64,000 nucleotides of DNA from the NCBI GenBank assembly GCA_026400355.1, contig JAPLPE010000037.1:62001-126000 (forward strand), given 5' to 3'. This document shows, in pieces, positions 47,601 through 56,267 of this stretch. This DNA is from Rhodobacterales bacterium (GTDB lineage: Bacteria > Pseudomonadota > Alphaproteobacteria > Rhodobacterales > Rhodobacteraceae). Below the pieces are notes generated by a model. The model was given only the letters and a program-made list of their open reading frames with translations, made no database searches and was not told the origin of the DNA. Position numbers and translations under genes: made by a program. Position 1 is the stretch's first letter, and every line of letters starts with the position of its first letter.

Positions 47601-49136
47601 TCTGCCGCCGCCCTCATCAAGCAATACGCTTGGGCCTTCCCCGCCTTCAAGAAACCGTTGGGTGTGTCGAACCCGATGCAGCTTGACCTCGGCTCCCTTG
47701 AACCTGCCGAACTCGAAGGCATCCTCGATTTCGCATTTATGCGCTATTTTGATGATTCAGGCCTGTTTGGTACGATAAATGATGCTCTGGACCGGGTCGA
47801 GGAACTCAAACGCATCGGCGTCGATGAAATCGCCTGCCTGATTGACTACGGCATCCCCACCGCCCAGGTCCTCGAAGCCCTGAAACCCCTTGCCGAAGTC
47901 CGTCACCGCGCCAACATCGCTGAACAACTGCCCGCGGATGACTTCTCGCTCGCGGCCAAGATCGTGCGCCGTAAGGTCACCCACCTGCAATGCACGCCCT
48001 CGATGGCCCGCATGCTCGTCACCAATGACGACAGCCGCACCGCCCTGTCCTGTGTCAGGCACCTGATGATCGGGGGCGAAGCACTTCCCGGAGCCCTCGT
48101 CGCCGACCTCAACAAGGCGACCCCGGCCACCATCACCAATATGTACGGCCCAACCGAAACCACGATCTGGTCCACCACCCAGCCCGCCAGATCGACCGAA
48201 GGCGTCATCGGCATTGGCCGCCCCATCGCCAACACTCAGGTCTATGTCCTGAACGACGCCCGCGAACCCGTCCCCGTGGGCCAACCCGGCGAACTCTACA
48301 TCGGCGGGGATGGCGTCGCGCGCGGCTACTGGCAGCGCCCCGACTTGACCGCGGAACGCTTCCTTCCCGATCCGTTCCGTCTCGGTAACCGCATGTACCG
48401 CACCGGCGACCTGGTGCGCTGGGCTGCTGACGGCACGCTCGATTTCCTCGGCCGCGCTGACCATCAGGTCAAACTGCGCGGCTACCGCATCGAACTTGGC
48501 GAAATCGAAGCCGCCATCGACACCTTCCGTAACGTGACCCAATCCGTCGTCACGGCACGTGAAGACACCCCCGGCCTTGTCCAGCTTGTCGCCTACTTCA
48601 CCGCAACCGGCCCCGTGGATGAAATCGCCCTCCGTGCCCGGCTTTCTGCGGCCATGCCCGAACACATGATCCCCGCCCGCTTTGTCCGGCTCGACAGCTT
48701 CCCGCTGACCCCGAACAAGAAGGTTGACCGCAAAGCTCTACCCGCCCCCGTCGAACGCATTCTTACCGCCGTTTACACCGCCACGGTCGAAGGTTCGGCT
48801 GGCACCATCGCCGCCATCTGGACCCGCATCCTTGGCGTGTCCCAGATCAGCCTCCGCGACAGCTTCTTCGATCTCGGCGGCCATTCGCTCCTCGCGGTGC
48901 AGGCCCACCGCGAAATCCGCGACAAGCTCGCGGTCCCGCAACTCGGCATCACCGACATCTTCCGCTTTCCGACCCTCGGCGCTCTCGCCGCCCGGGTGGA
49001 CGAGTTGCGCACACCCGAACCCGCAACGCCCGAACCCGCATCGCCCGGGCCGCACGACGATGACCGCGCCTCGGCCCGCAATGATGCCATTTCGCGCCGC
49101 CGCGAAATGCGCGCCCGCCGCGCAGGGCAGGGGTGA
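44601..49136 (+). CDS. NRPS-like protein: formyltransferase - partial C - A (with embedded luciferase-like monooxygenase) - PCP
   Basis: 1511 residues. Residues 1-280 form a methionyl-tRNA-formyltransferase-like domain with INFHDGPLPRYAG and the metal/catalytic Asp in GGVDEGDI. Residues about 300-500 look like the C-terminal lobe of a condensation domain (PHWRAHLETLQPATLP to ERDLVLNGWNAT) without HHxxxDG. The adenylation domain has A3 YTSGSTGRPKG (about 662-673), A4 FDISVLELFW, then A5 MYGPTETT and A10 NKKVDRKALP after an insertion. The insertion, about 748-1105, is an FMN-dependent luciferase-like monooxygenase of the MupA/Atu3671 type (EFSLFYWGNDDG, WTPERHFHAFGG). PCP: Ser1429 in DLGGHSL. 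No thioesterase. Asp in A4 suggests an alpha-amino acid substrate. Overlaps its neighbours, coupled. Confidence 0.93.
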   Translation: MPAFTSLLIGHESLAIQCGQMLLDAGHPVRAVVTRHPDVHRWAEKHGLMTVAPGAGLARRLNGLSFDWLFSIANLDIIPADVLSMAGRGAINFHDGPLPRYAGLNAPVWAILNNEPRHGITWHLIAGGVDEGDILEQRLFDIAPNETALTLNTKCYAAAIDSFPAVIGQLTKGILDRTQQDLSLRSYYPRAARPAHGGVIDIAAKATEIATLVRALDHGDYRNPLTCAKLLLGAHTLAAGQAEVAYGSATAGTVLSVLPDSITIATAEGAIRLSALRHMTGTSASPIGLALVGDILPSPPAGLTEALKATVNDEPHWRAHLETLQPATLPNLGGPLGTAPLSQTIALPADVTPDDALTAMARLTALMAETGTADISFARPTPHPGIVSPCVPVRYSTPEAFRASLSEARSRTPFATDLPLRLGTKAPAGAEIGLSDDPATGLIHGAILTLSAHGQTATLHADPARISPAAFALIAARLTALILDPAAPTAFPASERDLVLNGWNATGADYDRTTTIPRRIEAQAAKTPRTEAIVFEGRAVTYDAMNRQANRVAHRLIALGVKPGTLVGLHLRRSIDLLIGALAIHKAGAAYVPLDPGYPADRIALYVEDSGAPVIITHSGLVETLPAHAAQVLVIDTDADIDSAPDTNPDSSATAEDLAYLIYTSGSTGRPKGVMIAHRNVVNFFTGMDARIPHDPPGVWMAVTSLSFDISVLELFWTLSHGFTVVISSDDDRRLVSSGHMALIDRGMEFSLFYWGNDDGVGRDKYRLLLEGAKFADANGFVAVWTPERHFHAFGGPYPNPSVTGAAVAAVTRNLSVRAGSCVAPLHHTARIAEEWAVIDNLTNGRAGLAIASGWQPDDFVLRPENTPPANKPAMFDAITKLRALWSGMPVDFPTANGGSFPVLTQPRPVSKTLPIWVTTAGNPDTWKEAGSIGANVLTHLLGQSIDEVAGKITIYHDALRAAGHDPADHKVTLMLHTFIAETRDKAREIAREPMKDYLRSAAALIKQYAWAFPAFKKPLGVSNPMQLDLGSLEPAELEGILDFAFMRYFDDSGLFGTINDALDRVEELKRIGVDEIACLIDYGIPTAQVLEALKPLAEVRHRANIAEQLPADDFSLAAKIVRRKVTHLQCTPSMARMLVTNDDSRTALSCVRHLMIGGEALPGALVADLNKATPATITNMYGPTETTIWSTTQPARSTEGVIGIGRPIANTQVYVLNDAREPVPVGQPGELYIGGDGVARGYWQRPDLTAERFLPDPFRLGNRMYRTGDLVRWAADGTLDFLGRADHQVKLRGYRIELGEIEAAIDTFRNVTQSVVTAREDTPGLVQLVAYFTATGPVDEIALRARLSAAMPEHMIPARFVRLDSFPLTPNKKVDRKALPAPVERILTAVYTATVEGSAGTIAAIWTRILGVSQISLRDSFFDLGGHSLLAVQAHREIRDKLAVPQLGITDIFRFPTLGALAARVDELRTPEPATPEPASPGPHDDDRASARNDAISRRREMRARRAGQG

Positions 49137-49795
49137 GCGTCCTCTACCTCGCCCGGTCCTTCCTCGACCCGCATGTCACCGTCGCGGGTGGCCTGATCGC
49201 TGACTTTCAGTCACGGCTCTGGCCCGGCGAACCCTCCGTCGTCGCCCGCGCCGTCCCGTCCCGCCTTGCCGAATTCACCGCAGGCCGCACTGCCGCCCGC
49301 ATGGCCCTGACTGACCTTGGCCATCCGGCCTCCGCGATCCTCAAAGGCCCCGGCGGCGAACCCCTCTGGCCAGCCGGCATCACCGGCAGCATCAGCCACG
49401 GCGGCGGCTTCTGCATCGCCGCCGCCGCGCCGGCCTCACAGGCCCGCGCCCTTGGCCTCGATCTCGAACCCTTCCATCCCCTCTCACCCGACGTCGCCGC
49501 CGAGGTCTGCACCAAGTCCGAGGCCGCTCGTTTCCATAACCAACCCGACGCCGGCGACCTCCCTCTCCGCATCTTCTGCGCGAAAGAAGCGGGCTACAAA
49601 GCCATCTACCCCCTGGCCGGAATCCTTCTTGATTTCGACGCCTTCGACGTGACGCTCTCAACTGACCGCACCCGCTTTCAGGTCACCACCCTCCGTCACC
49701 TCGGCCCGTTCCCGGCCGGAACTGTGCTTGACGGCCATCAGGGCGTGGCTGACGGCCTCCTTCTCTCGGTCGTCCACCTCCGCCCCGGCTTCTGA
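49133..49795 (+). CDS. 4'-phosphopantetheinyl transferase (EntD/Sfp type)
   Basis: 220-residue enzyme that loads the phosphopantetheine arm onto carrier proteins. Motifs GSISHGGGFC (about residues 84-93), the Mg-binding GLDLEPF (about 110-116) and the FCAKEAGYKAIYP block (about 148-160) are in the right order and spacing for the Sfp/EntD superfamily. The GTG start overlaps the NRPS stop (GTGA), so it is made with the synthases it should activate: the ACP of the PKS (Ser1785) and the PCP of the NRPS (Ser1429). Confidence 0.93.
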   Translation: MSVLYLARSFLDPHVTVAGGLIADFQSRLWPGEPSVVARAVPSRLAEFTAGRTAARMALTDLGHPASAILKGPGGEPLWPAGITGSISHGGGFCIAAAAPASQARALGLDLEPFHPLSPDVAAEVCTKSEAARFHNQPDAGDLPLRIFCAKEAGYKAIYPLAGILLDFDAFDVTLSTDRTRFQVTTLRHLGPFPAGTVLDGHQGVADGLLLSVVHLRPGF

Positions 49796-49802
49796 ATTGT
49801 GG

Positions 49803-49822
49803 CGGGATTGTGTTCCCGTTTT
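49803..49822 (+). terminator. Possible weak terminator after the PPTase gene
   Basis: CGGGA (49803-49807) and TCCCG (49814-49818) form a 5-base-pair stem around TTGTGT, followed by TTTT. The stem is short, so it may attenuate rather than end transcription before the GumC-like gene, which starts 167 bases on. Confidence 0.35.
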
Positions 49823-49988
49823 CCCTAACAGAAACAGCACGTTTCCATGAATGCCAGACCAAACGGGTCGCGTTCATGCGCGATCAAGGGTACACTATGG
49901 CAAGAAGATGGCATCTTTCCGGCAGACATCTGACCGCCCGAAGGATTCGCATCACCAAGGCCATGTTGGCCGGTAAAGGAGAAGCCAG

Positions 49989-51317
49989 ATGGGCCCGATC
50001 GCATCCGTTCAGGATCTGATCAGCGCGCTGAAACGCCGCGCCGGTCTCATCACGCTTGTCATCCTGATCGGTCTTCCCCTTTCCGTCTTGTTCGCCCTGT
50101 CCCAGCCCCGCGAATACGAGGCAACCGCCGTCGTCCAGATTGAAGCACCCCGCATCGCCCAGAGCGTTACGGGCGCCCAGGACATGTCCGCTACAAACCA
50201 GCTTGATCTGATCCAGCAGCAACTCATGTCACGCGACCGGATCGTCACACTGATCGACGAATTCGACCTATATCCCGGCCTTCCGACCCTGACAGAAAAG
50301 ATTGGCCAGTTGCGGTCGTCGATCATTCTGACGCGGCTGGTCGACCCCTCTCAGGCCTTCAACCCTGCCGCACAGCCCAATGGCCTCTCCATAACAGTCC
50401 GTATGGATGTGTCACAACAGGCCGCCGACGTGGCCAACGCCATGCTCAACTCCATCATCACCGAAGCCAAGGCCCGCGCCGACCAGCGCGCCGCCGGCAC
50501 ACTGGAATTTCTTGTGGCCGAGGAGGCGCGGGTCGTCGCCCAGATCGCCGAAATCGAAAACCGCATCGCAACATTCCGGGGTGAACATCTGGCCTCCCTT
50601 CCCGAAGGTCTGACCGCCCAGCGCGAACGCCTCACCGACCTTACCGAGCAGCAGATCGCCATCGACAACCAGTTCCTTGCCCTGCAAAGCACAAGCGACC
50701 GTCTTCGTGCCGAAGAAGTGACCCGCCAGACCGATCTGCTCAACCAGCAGCGCGCATTGATCACGGCAAACATCGAAAATGTGCAGGCTGCCATCGCCGC
50801 TACGCCGACGGTGGAAAGCCAACTTGGCGCAATGAACCGCGACCTGAACCAACTTGAAACAGAATACGAGGTCATAACGACCCGACGCACTGATGCTGCC
50901 ATGAACCAACTCCTGGAAAGCCGCGATCAGTCGACCCGTTTCGAAGTGCTCGAAACTGCGCTCGTTCCGGAATTCCCGATTTCCACCAGCCGCAAGAAAC
51001 TCGCGTTGATGTGTGGTGTGCTGACTGTAGGTCTGGCTTTTGGTCTGGCTCTTGTTCTCGAACTGCTGAACCCGGCGATCCGCTCTGCCGCGCAGATGGA
51101 GCGTCAGATCGGGGTAGTGCCGGTCGTCGTGATTCCGCATCTGCACGCCTCGAAACGGCGGCGCTGGCCCGGGCTCTCGGTTGGTGCTTTGGCGGCTGTC
51201 TTTGCGCTTGCTGCCGCGATCTGGTCCGCGATCCGGTTCGGTCTGATTGAACCAGCCATGGGTCTCATCCCGCGCAAGACGGGTCCGACACTGGTAAAGG
51301 TGCCCCGTCGCGCCTGA
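49989..51317 (+). CDS. GumC/Wzz-type polysaccharide chain-length/export protein
   Basis: 442-residue inner-membrane polysaccharide co-polymerase. One helix lies near residues 20-37, then a large periplasmic coiled-coil part with the YEATAVVQIEAPRIA start, VRMDVSQQAADVANAMLNSII and long heptad-like stretches (about 160-300), a second helix near 325-345 after FPISTSRKKLALMCG, and an extra hydrophobic segment near 385-405. The cytosolic kinase of full-length Wzc is absent; a separate BY-kinase gene converges on it 18 bases away. AAGGAGAAG provides the ribosome site. Controls chain length of the exported polymer and would pair with that kinase. Confidence 0.88.
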   Translation: MGPIASVQDLISALKRRAGLITLVILIGLPLSVLFALSQPREYEATAVVQIEAPRIAQSVTGAQDMSATNQLDLIQQQLMSRDRIVTLIDEFDLYPGLPTLTEKIGQLRSSIILTRLVDPSQAFNPAAQPNGLSITVRMDVSQQAADVANAMLNSIITEAKARADQRAAGTLEFLVAEEARVVAQIAEIENRIATFRGEHLASLPEGLTAQRERLTDLTEQQIAIDNQFLALQSTSDRLRAEEVTRQTDLLNQQRALITANIENVQAAIAATPTVESQLGAMNRDLNQLETEYEVITTRRTDAAMNQLLESRDQSTRFEVLETALVPEFPISTSRKKLALMCGVLTVGLAFGLALVLELLNPAIRSAAQMERQIGVVPVVVIPHLHASKRRRWPGLSVGALAAVFALAAAIWSAIRFGLIEPAMGLIPRKTGPTLVKVPRRA

Positions 51318-51335
51318 CGGCGCGCGAAAAGGCTG

Positions 51336-52235
51336 TCAGTACTGATAATCGAAGATATCGGCGCCTTCAGCCTTGTTGAGGATCACGCCGACCACCGGCT
51401 TGTCCTCGCCCAGCCGCCGCACAGTTTCCTTCATGTGTCGTGGCGTGGTAAGTCCACCCGCAGTCACCAGCATGATACAGTCAAAGAACGGCTTGAACGC
51501 GATCACGTCATCCTGCGCCAGAACCGGTGGCATGTCATAGATCGTGATGTCCGGCTCCACATCTGCGATCATCTGTTCGATCACCGCCGCAGTGACCGGG
51601 TCATGGAACAACTCTGACACATAGCCTTCGGTCCGCCCGTTGAATCCAAAGGCGATATTGTCCCCGATGTTCAGCATGTTCTGTCCCGGCTTGCGCAGGA
51701 ACTGTTCAACGGGAACTGCGCCACGCAGGAAATCACCCATGGGCGGAGTGCCCTTGACACCCATATAGCGCGCCATTGACGGGTGGCGCATATCCATGTC
51801 CATCACCACTGTCCGAAAGCGTTCATAGCGCGACAGCGCGAGCGCAAGATTGACCGTCGAAAACGACTTTCCGCATCCCTGCGTGGGCGAGGTTATGGCC
51901 ACCCGTGACCAGCCGTTATCCTTCAGCGCCTGCAACAACCGCGTCCGCAACACGTCAAAGGCCGCATGGGCCAGGTTCTCGCGGCTTGCCGTGATCACCA
52001 GATTCCGGTTCAGCAGCGCCTCATCGACAGCAAAGGTCTCAAGGTTCTTCCACACATCCCGCTTCTGAAGGAATTCGCGCGGCACATCTTCGCGCTCGGG
52101 CACAGGCAAGGGGGCCGGGTGCGGTTTCACCACGCCCGCCGCCGCATCCAGCCGCGCAATCTCCTCCAGCAGCCGCACCCGCGCCGCCGGGTCAAGCCGG
52201 GTCTTGCGTCCACGCGGTGCGGTGTCGTCAATCAT
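51336..52235 (-). CDS. CpsD/CapB-type tyrosine autokinase (BY-kinase)
   Basis: 299-residue cytosolic P-loop kinase that pairs with Wzz/GumC-type proteins. Walker A is SPTQGCGKSFST (about residues 113-124), Walker A' is VVMDMDMRHPS (about 142-152), and Walker B is ITIYDMPPVL (about 229-238). Family members end in a tyrosine cluster; here only FDYQY remains, so phosphorylation sites are few. It is the last gene of a leftward set with two glycosyltransferases. With GumC on the opposite strand, the Wzc function is divided between two convergent genes. Confidence 0.88.
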   Translation of the reverse strand: MIDDTAPRGRKTRLDPAARVRLLEEIARLDAAAGVVKPHPAPLPVPEREDVPREFLQKRDVWKNLETFAVDEALLNRNLVITASRENLAHAAFDVLRTRLLQALKDNGWSRVAITSPTQGCGKSFSTVNLALALSRYERFRTVVMDMDMRHPSMARYMGVKGTPPMGDFLRGAVPVEQFLRKPGQNMLNIGDNIAFGFNGRTEGYVSELFHDPVTAAVIEQMIADVEPDITIYDMPPVLAQDDVIAFKPFFDCIMLVTAGGLTTPRHMKETVRRLGEDKPVVGVILNKAEGADIFDYQY

Positions 52236-52354
52236 CAGACGGGTCCTGTCGCGGCCCTTTGGGCCCTCGACATCTCGTGTGGGACAATCTTGGCAGAATT
52301 AAGCCATTGGTCCCCACGCTCTTCGGTTTTCATCCTTCGGAAACTGACAGGCGA

Positions 52355-53329
52355 TCACTTGTACTCGATCAGCACCATATCCGCTCCGCGCCAGCGGCGC
52401 AGATGATAGGTCAGCATCCCCTGTACATTCGCGATCTTCGACAGCGTCAAATAGAACGCCTGATGCAACGCCATCGCGCGCTCCATCCCGTCGCGCATCA
52501 GCCCCCGCGCCGTCTGCAGCCAATTGACGCCATACCCCAGCACGACCAGTCCCGCCAGCCACCACCACCCGGACACGATCCCGACGATGGCCAGCACCGG
52601 AAACACCGCGCCATAGACCCAGGCCCGCTGCAACTCCCGCCGGAAATGCGGCGGGTTCATCCGTCCCACCTCGGCAAACCCGTGCCCCGTCCGCACCGTC
52701 CTCTTCCACCAAGCCGAAAACTCCGTCATCGCCAGATCGTGCAACGTCATCACTTCGGGCAGCCGCCAGGCCTTGGCACCCGTCCGCCGCACCCGGATGA
52801 CAAAATCCTCGTCCTCCGAACAGATCAGCCGGGGATTGAACCCGCCGACCTCCCGGAAGATGTCCGACCGCACCATCAGATCGCCGCCACAGGCGGCAAT
52901 CTCTCCTGCAGGCCGGTGCCACTCCACCTCGGCCATCGCGTTGAACACACTGGCTTCCGGATGCAACTCGGTCCTCCACCCTGTCACCAGCCTCACTTCC
53001 GGCGTGGCCTCCATGAACGCCCGCGCCGCCCCGATCCACCCCGGCGCGACCCCGCAATCCCCGTCCACGAACTGCACAAGATCGGGCAACCCGCCCGCCT
53101 CCAGCGCCGCAAACCCCGCATTCCGCGCCCGCGCCGCTGTGAACGGCACCGAAGTATCCAGCTGCACGACCGCCACCCCCAGCGACTCCGCAAAGGCCAC
53201 ACTCCCGTCCGTCGACCCTGAATCGACATAGACGACCCGCACCCCCTGCGCTGTCAGGCTCGTGAGGCAGCGCTTCAGCCGGTCCCCCTCGTTCCGCCCG
53301 ATCGCCACGGCCCCCACCGTCAGCGTCAT
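52355..53329 (-). CDS. Glycosyltransferase family 2 with C-terminal membrane helices
   Basis: 324-residue GT2 enzyme. Motifs VGAVAIGRNEGDRL (about residues 5-18), VYVDSGSTDGSV (about 33-44), QFVDGDC (about 88-94, the DxD) and CSEDEDFVIRV (about 175-185) are typical, and the C-terminal part carries two to three membrane helices (VFPVLAIVGIVSGWWWLAGLVVLGYG). The ATG at 53329 is chosen because the stop of the upstream GT4 gene overlaps it by four bases. It is separated from the BY-kinase by 119 bases. Acceptor and donor unknown. Confidence 0.87.
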   Translation of the reverse strand: MTLTVGAVAIGRNEGDRLKRCLTSLTAQGVRVVYVDSGSTDGSVAFAESLGVAVVQLDTSVPFTAARARNAGFAALEAGGLPDLVQFVDGDCGVAPGWIGAARAFMEATPEVRLVTGWRTELHPEASVFNAMAEVEWHRPAGEIAACGGDLMVRSDIFREVGGFNPRLICSEDEDFVIRVRRTGAKAWRLPEVMTLHDLAMTEFSAWWKRTVRTGHGFAEVGRMNPPHFRRELQRAWVYGAVFPVLAIVGIVSGWWWLAGLVVLGYGVNWLQTARGLMRDGMERAMALHQAFYLTLSKIANVQGMLTYHLRRWRGADMVLIEYK

Positions 53330-54546
53330 TTCGGCCTCACCGGAAGTCCATCGGACCCCGCGAACAACCGCGCCAGCCACGCGGCCTCGGCGGCCCCGTC
53401 AAACTCCGCCATCACCTTGGCCCGGCCGGCCTCGCCCATCGCCCGTCGCCGCGCCGGATCGGCCATCACCGCGACCAGCGCCTCCGCCAAACCGTCCACA
53501 TCTCCCGGCGCGACCAGCATCCCGTTCACCCCGTCCTCGACCAGCTCCGGCACCCCCGCGATCCGCGTCGTCACGACCGGCACCCGCGCCGCCAGCGCCT
53601 CCATCAGCACCACCGGCAACCCCTCGGCAAAGCTCGGCAAGACCAGCGCATCCGCCCCTTGCAATGCAGCCGCCACCTCGGCCTGCGTCCGGTATCCGGC
53701 GAACGTCACACGATCTCCCAACCCCAGCGCCGCCGCCTCCAAAGCCTGCCGCTCCGCCCCGTCCCCGATTAGCGTCAGCCGCAGATCGGCCCCTTGCGCA
53801 CGCGACTTCGCAAGCGCCGCAAACAGCACCGGCACCCCCTTCACCGCCGCAAGGCGCCCCACAAACAGCAGATGCCCCCCGTTGGCGGTCGAAGGCGCAT
53901 CATACTTCGCCGGGTCAATCCCGCAGTGCACGACATGCAGCTTGCCCCAGTGCCGCTGATCCGAAAACAGCATCGCCTGCGACCGGCAGAAATGGCTGAT
54001 ACAGGCCACAAACCGCGCCCGCGCGATCTTGGCGTCGATCCGCCACCGGAAGGGCTGATAGAAGATATCCGGCCCGTGCATCGTGAAACTGAACGCAATC
54101 CCGGACATCTCCGATGCAAGCATCGCCACCGAACAACTGGAATCCGAAAAATGGTTGTGCAGATGCGTGACGCCCTGCGCCCGCAGATGCTCGGCCAGCA
54201 CCGCCGACTCCAGGAAATAGAACAGCTGCCACAGAAACGCCCGGACACCCGGCGACCCCGTCGTCAGCGCCAGTCTTAGCGCCGCAAACCACGCCCCCGG
54301 CCGGTGCCTCAACACGCCCCAATGCGCCCGGATCAGCGTCACAGGGTTCTTCGCCGCCCCCAGCACGGCAAAGGTCGCCGCCTCCTCATCCTTCTGATCA
54401 GCCAGCACATCCTTGGGCCGCGCCCGCCGGATCGTGCAGGTGACAACCTTCACCCCCTGCGCCCGCAGTGCCGCAATCTCGCGCTGGATGAACGTGTGCG
54501 AAACCTTGGGGTACTCCCCCGTCAGATAGGCCACCACCCCGTCCAT
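53326..54546 (-). CDS. Glycosyltransferase family 4 (GT-B)
   Basis: About 406 residues, two Rossmann halves of the GT-B fold. The N-terminal half begins VVAYLTGEYPKVSHTFIQREI, a sequence typical of exopolysaccharide GT4 enzymes; the C-terminal half has LLFVGRLAAVKGVPVLFAAL and the EX7E site FAEGLPVVLMEALAA, with a nucleotide-sugar-binding end. The Met at 54546 is preferred because AAGGTGG lies seven bases upstream; a longer start at 54582 exists. Its stop overlaps the GT2 start, so both are coupled and head the leftward operon. Confidence 0.9.
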   Translation of the reverse strand: MDGVVAYLTGEYPKVSHTFIQREIAALRAQGVKVVTCTIRRARPKDVLADQKDEEAATFAVLGAAKNPVTLIRAHWGVLRHRPGAWFAALRLALTTGSPGVRAFLWQLFYFLESAVLAEHLRAQGVTHLHNHFSDSSCSVAMLASEMSGIAFSFTMHGPDIFYQPFRWRIDAKIARARFVACISHFCRSQAMLFSDQRHWGKLHVVHCGIDPAKYDAPSTANGGHLLFVGRLAAVKGVPVLFAALAKSRAQGADLRLTLIGDGAERQALEAAALGLGDRVTFAGYRTQAEVAAALQGADALVLPSFAEGLPVVLMEALAARVPVVTTRIAGVPELVEDGVNGMLVAPGDVDGLAEALVAVMADPARRRAMGEAGRAKVMAEFDGAAEAAWLARLFAGSDGLPVRPK

Positions 54547-55064
54547 CCGTCCCGCCACCTTGACTGACTGCCCCACACACATCCACCGTAGAACCGTGGC
54601 AAGATTTTGTCCCTGCCTCCGTCATCCTGCACCCTGACGTTCTTCACCCAGATTGATCTGGAATGAAGAGGATCTGTTTTTCAACGTTTTGCAAAAGTTC
54701 TCTTGCACTCGGTTTGACCTGGATCGTGCGGACTTGGGACAGAACGACCAAAGCAGGGCCAAGTCGCAAGAAACATAAGCCAATGATTTCAATGGTGTTT
54801 AGAACGGACCGTGCGGTGTCTTCGCACGGCGCACGGGAACTGATTCATTCCTGTCCACTTGTCCACACTTTGACCGCATGGCCTGACCTCTGAAGCCTCA
54901 TTTTCCATCTGGGCCGTCACCCCATTCAGTCGCGCGGGGGTTGTCTCGGATGTCCTCGGAGAGTGGCTGCCGGACCCTTTCGACGGTCGCATCGACGTTG
55001 CAAAGATCGTCATGGAGAACCAAGGCCTGTGCGCTGGTTGGGGTTCACTCCGCCCCACCCCCGG
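54547..55064. other. Intergenic region upstream of the leftward glycosyltransferase operon
   Basis: No convincing gene in about 520 bases; it lies between the starts of the leftward operon and the end of the CoA-transferase gene. The 54600-54700 part is AT-rich and holds CCAGAT-TG-ATCTGG (54648-54661), a 6+2+6 palindrome that could be an operator for the leftward operon. Near 54950-55060 an open stretch could be read as a short protein fragment, but nothing identifiable. Confidence 0.45.
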
Positions 55065-56267
55065 TCAAGCGAAGTCGCGTGGCCCAAGCAGAGCGAGCGC
55101 CCCCAGCACCTCGACCGTATCCTCCCCGCACCTTGGCGGCGCCCGCCGGTAACTTACCGGCGTCCGTGTCAGCTTCAGCGGATTGCCCAGCAGCCGCACG
55201 ACGCCGCCCGCCACATCTGGCCGCGCCATCTCGATCACCATCTCCCGTGCCGCCACCTGATCCGACGCCAGAGCCTGATCGATCCGGTTCACCGGCCCCA
55301 CCGGCACCCCCGCCGCCTCCATGACGGCAATCACCTCTGCCATCGGCCGGGCCCGGAACAGCGGCGTCAGCGTGGCCAGCAACGCCTCCCGGTTCACCGC
55401 CCGCGCCGGGTTCGTCGCATAGTCCGGCACATCCGCCAACCCGCCCACCCCCAGCGCTTCGCAGCACCGCCGGAACTGCCCGTCGTTGCCCACCGCCACG
55501 ATCACATGCCCGTCCAGGGCCGCAAACACCTGATAGGGTACGATATTCGGATGCCCGTTCCCCCGCCGCACCGGCACCTTGCCGGACGCAAGATAGTTTG
55601 CCCCCTCATTGATCAGCCAGGCAATCTGCGTATCGACCAGCGCCACGTCGATGTACTGGCCCTCGCCGGTCCGCTCACGATGCCGCAGGGCCGCAAGGAT
55701 ACCGACGGTCGCATACATCCCGCAGACCACATCCGCCACGGCGACCCCGACCTTCATCGGCATCCCCTCCGGCTCGCCGGTCAAGGACATGATCCCCCCG
55801 AACCCCTGCGCCATCAGGTCATAGCCGGGCTTGGCCGCATGCGGCCCCGTCTGTCCGAACCCCGAGATCGAACAATAGACCAACCCCGGCTGCGCCTTCA
55901 GCATCGACTCATGGTCCAGCCCGTACTTGGCCAGCCCTCCGGGCTTGAAGTTCTCGATGACCACATCTGCCTTTGTCGCCAGCGCCCGAATCGTCGCTTG
56001 CCCCTCGGCGGATGCAATATCGACCGCGACAGACCGCTTGTTCCGGTTGGACGACATGAAATAGGCCGACAGGTCCGTCGGTTCCCCGTCCGACCCCATC
56101 ACGTAGGGCGGTCCCCAGGCCCGCGTATCGTCACCGCCCCCCGCCGGGTTCTCGATCTTGATGACGTCAGCCCCCAGATCACCCAGCAGCTGCGTGCATG
56201 TCGGCCCCGCCAGAATCCGCGTCAGATCAAGAATGGTGATCCCGTCAAGTGCGCCCGTCACGTCCAT
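55065..56267 (-). CDS. CaiB/BaiF family CoA-transferase (class III)
   Basis: 400-residue family III CoA-transferase. N-terminal GITILDLTRILAGPTCTQLLGDLGADVIKIE (about residues 9-39) and the NRNKRSVAVDI and VVIENFKPGGLAKYGLDH blocks are typical, and the catalytic Asp lies in PGYDLMAQGFGG. Transfers CoA between organic acids (formyl-CoA, succinyl-CoA, carnitine-CoA type); substrate not deducible. It stands alone, with the 11-base repeats and MocR gene upstream on the same strand. Confidence 0.9.
   Translation of the reverse strand: MDVTGALDGITILDLTRILAGPTCTQLLGDLGADVIKIENPAGGGDDTRAWGPPYVMGSDGEPTDLSAYFMSSNRNKRSVAVDIASAEGQATIRALATKADVVIENFKPGGLAKYGLDHESMLKAQPGLVYCSISGFGQTGPHAAKPGYDLMAQGFGGIMSLTGEPEGMPMKVGVAVADVVCGMYATVGILAALRHRERTGEGQYIDVALVDTQIAWLINEGANYLASGKVPVRRGNGHPNIVPYQVFAALDGHVIVAVGNDGQFRRCCEALGVGGLADVPDYATNPARAVNREALLATLTPLFRARPMAEVIAVMEAAGVPVGPVNRIDQALASDQVAAREMVIEMARPDVAGGVVRLLGNPLKLTRTPVSYRRAPPRCGEDTVEVLGALALLGPRDFA

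Noticed and set aside
54663-54893. A 76-codon frame upstream of the CoA-transferase
   Set aside because: Cys/Ser/Thr/Lys-rich text without family features, and no ribosome site.
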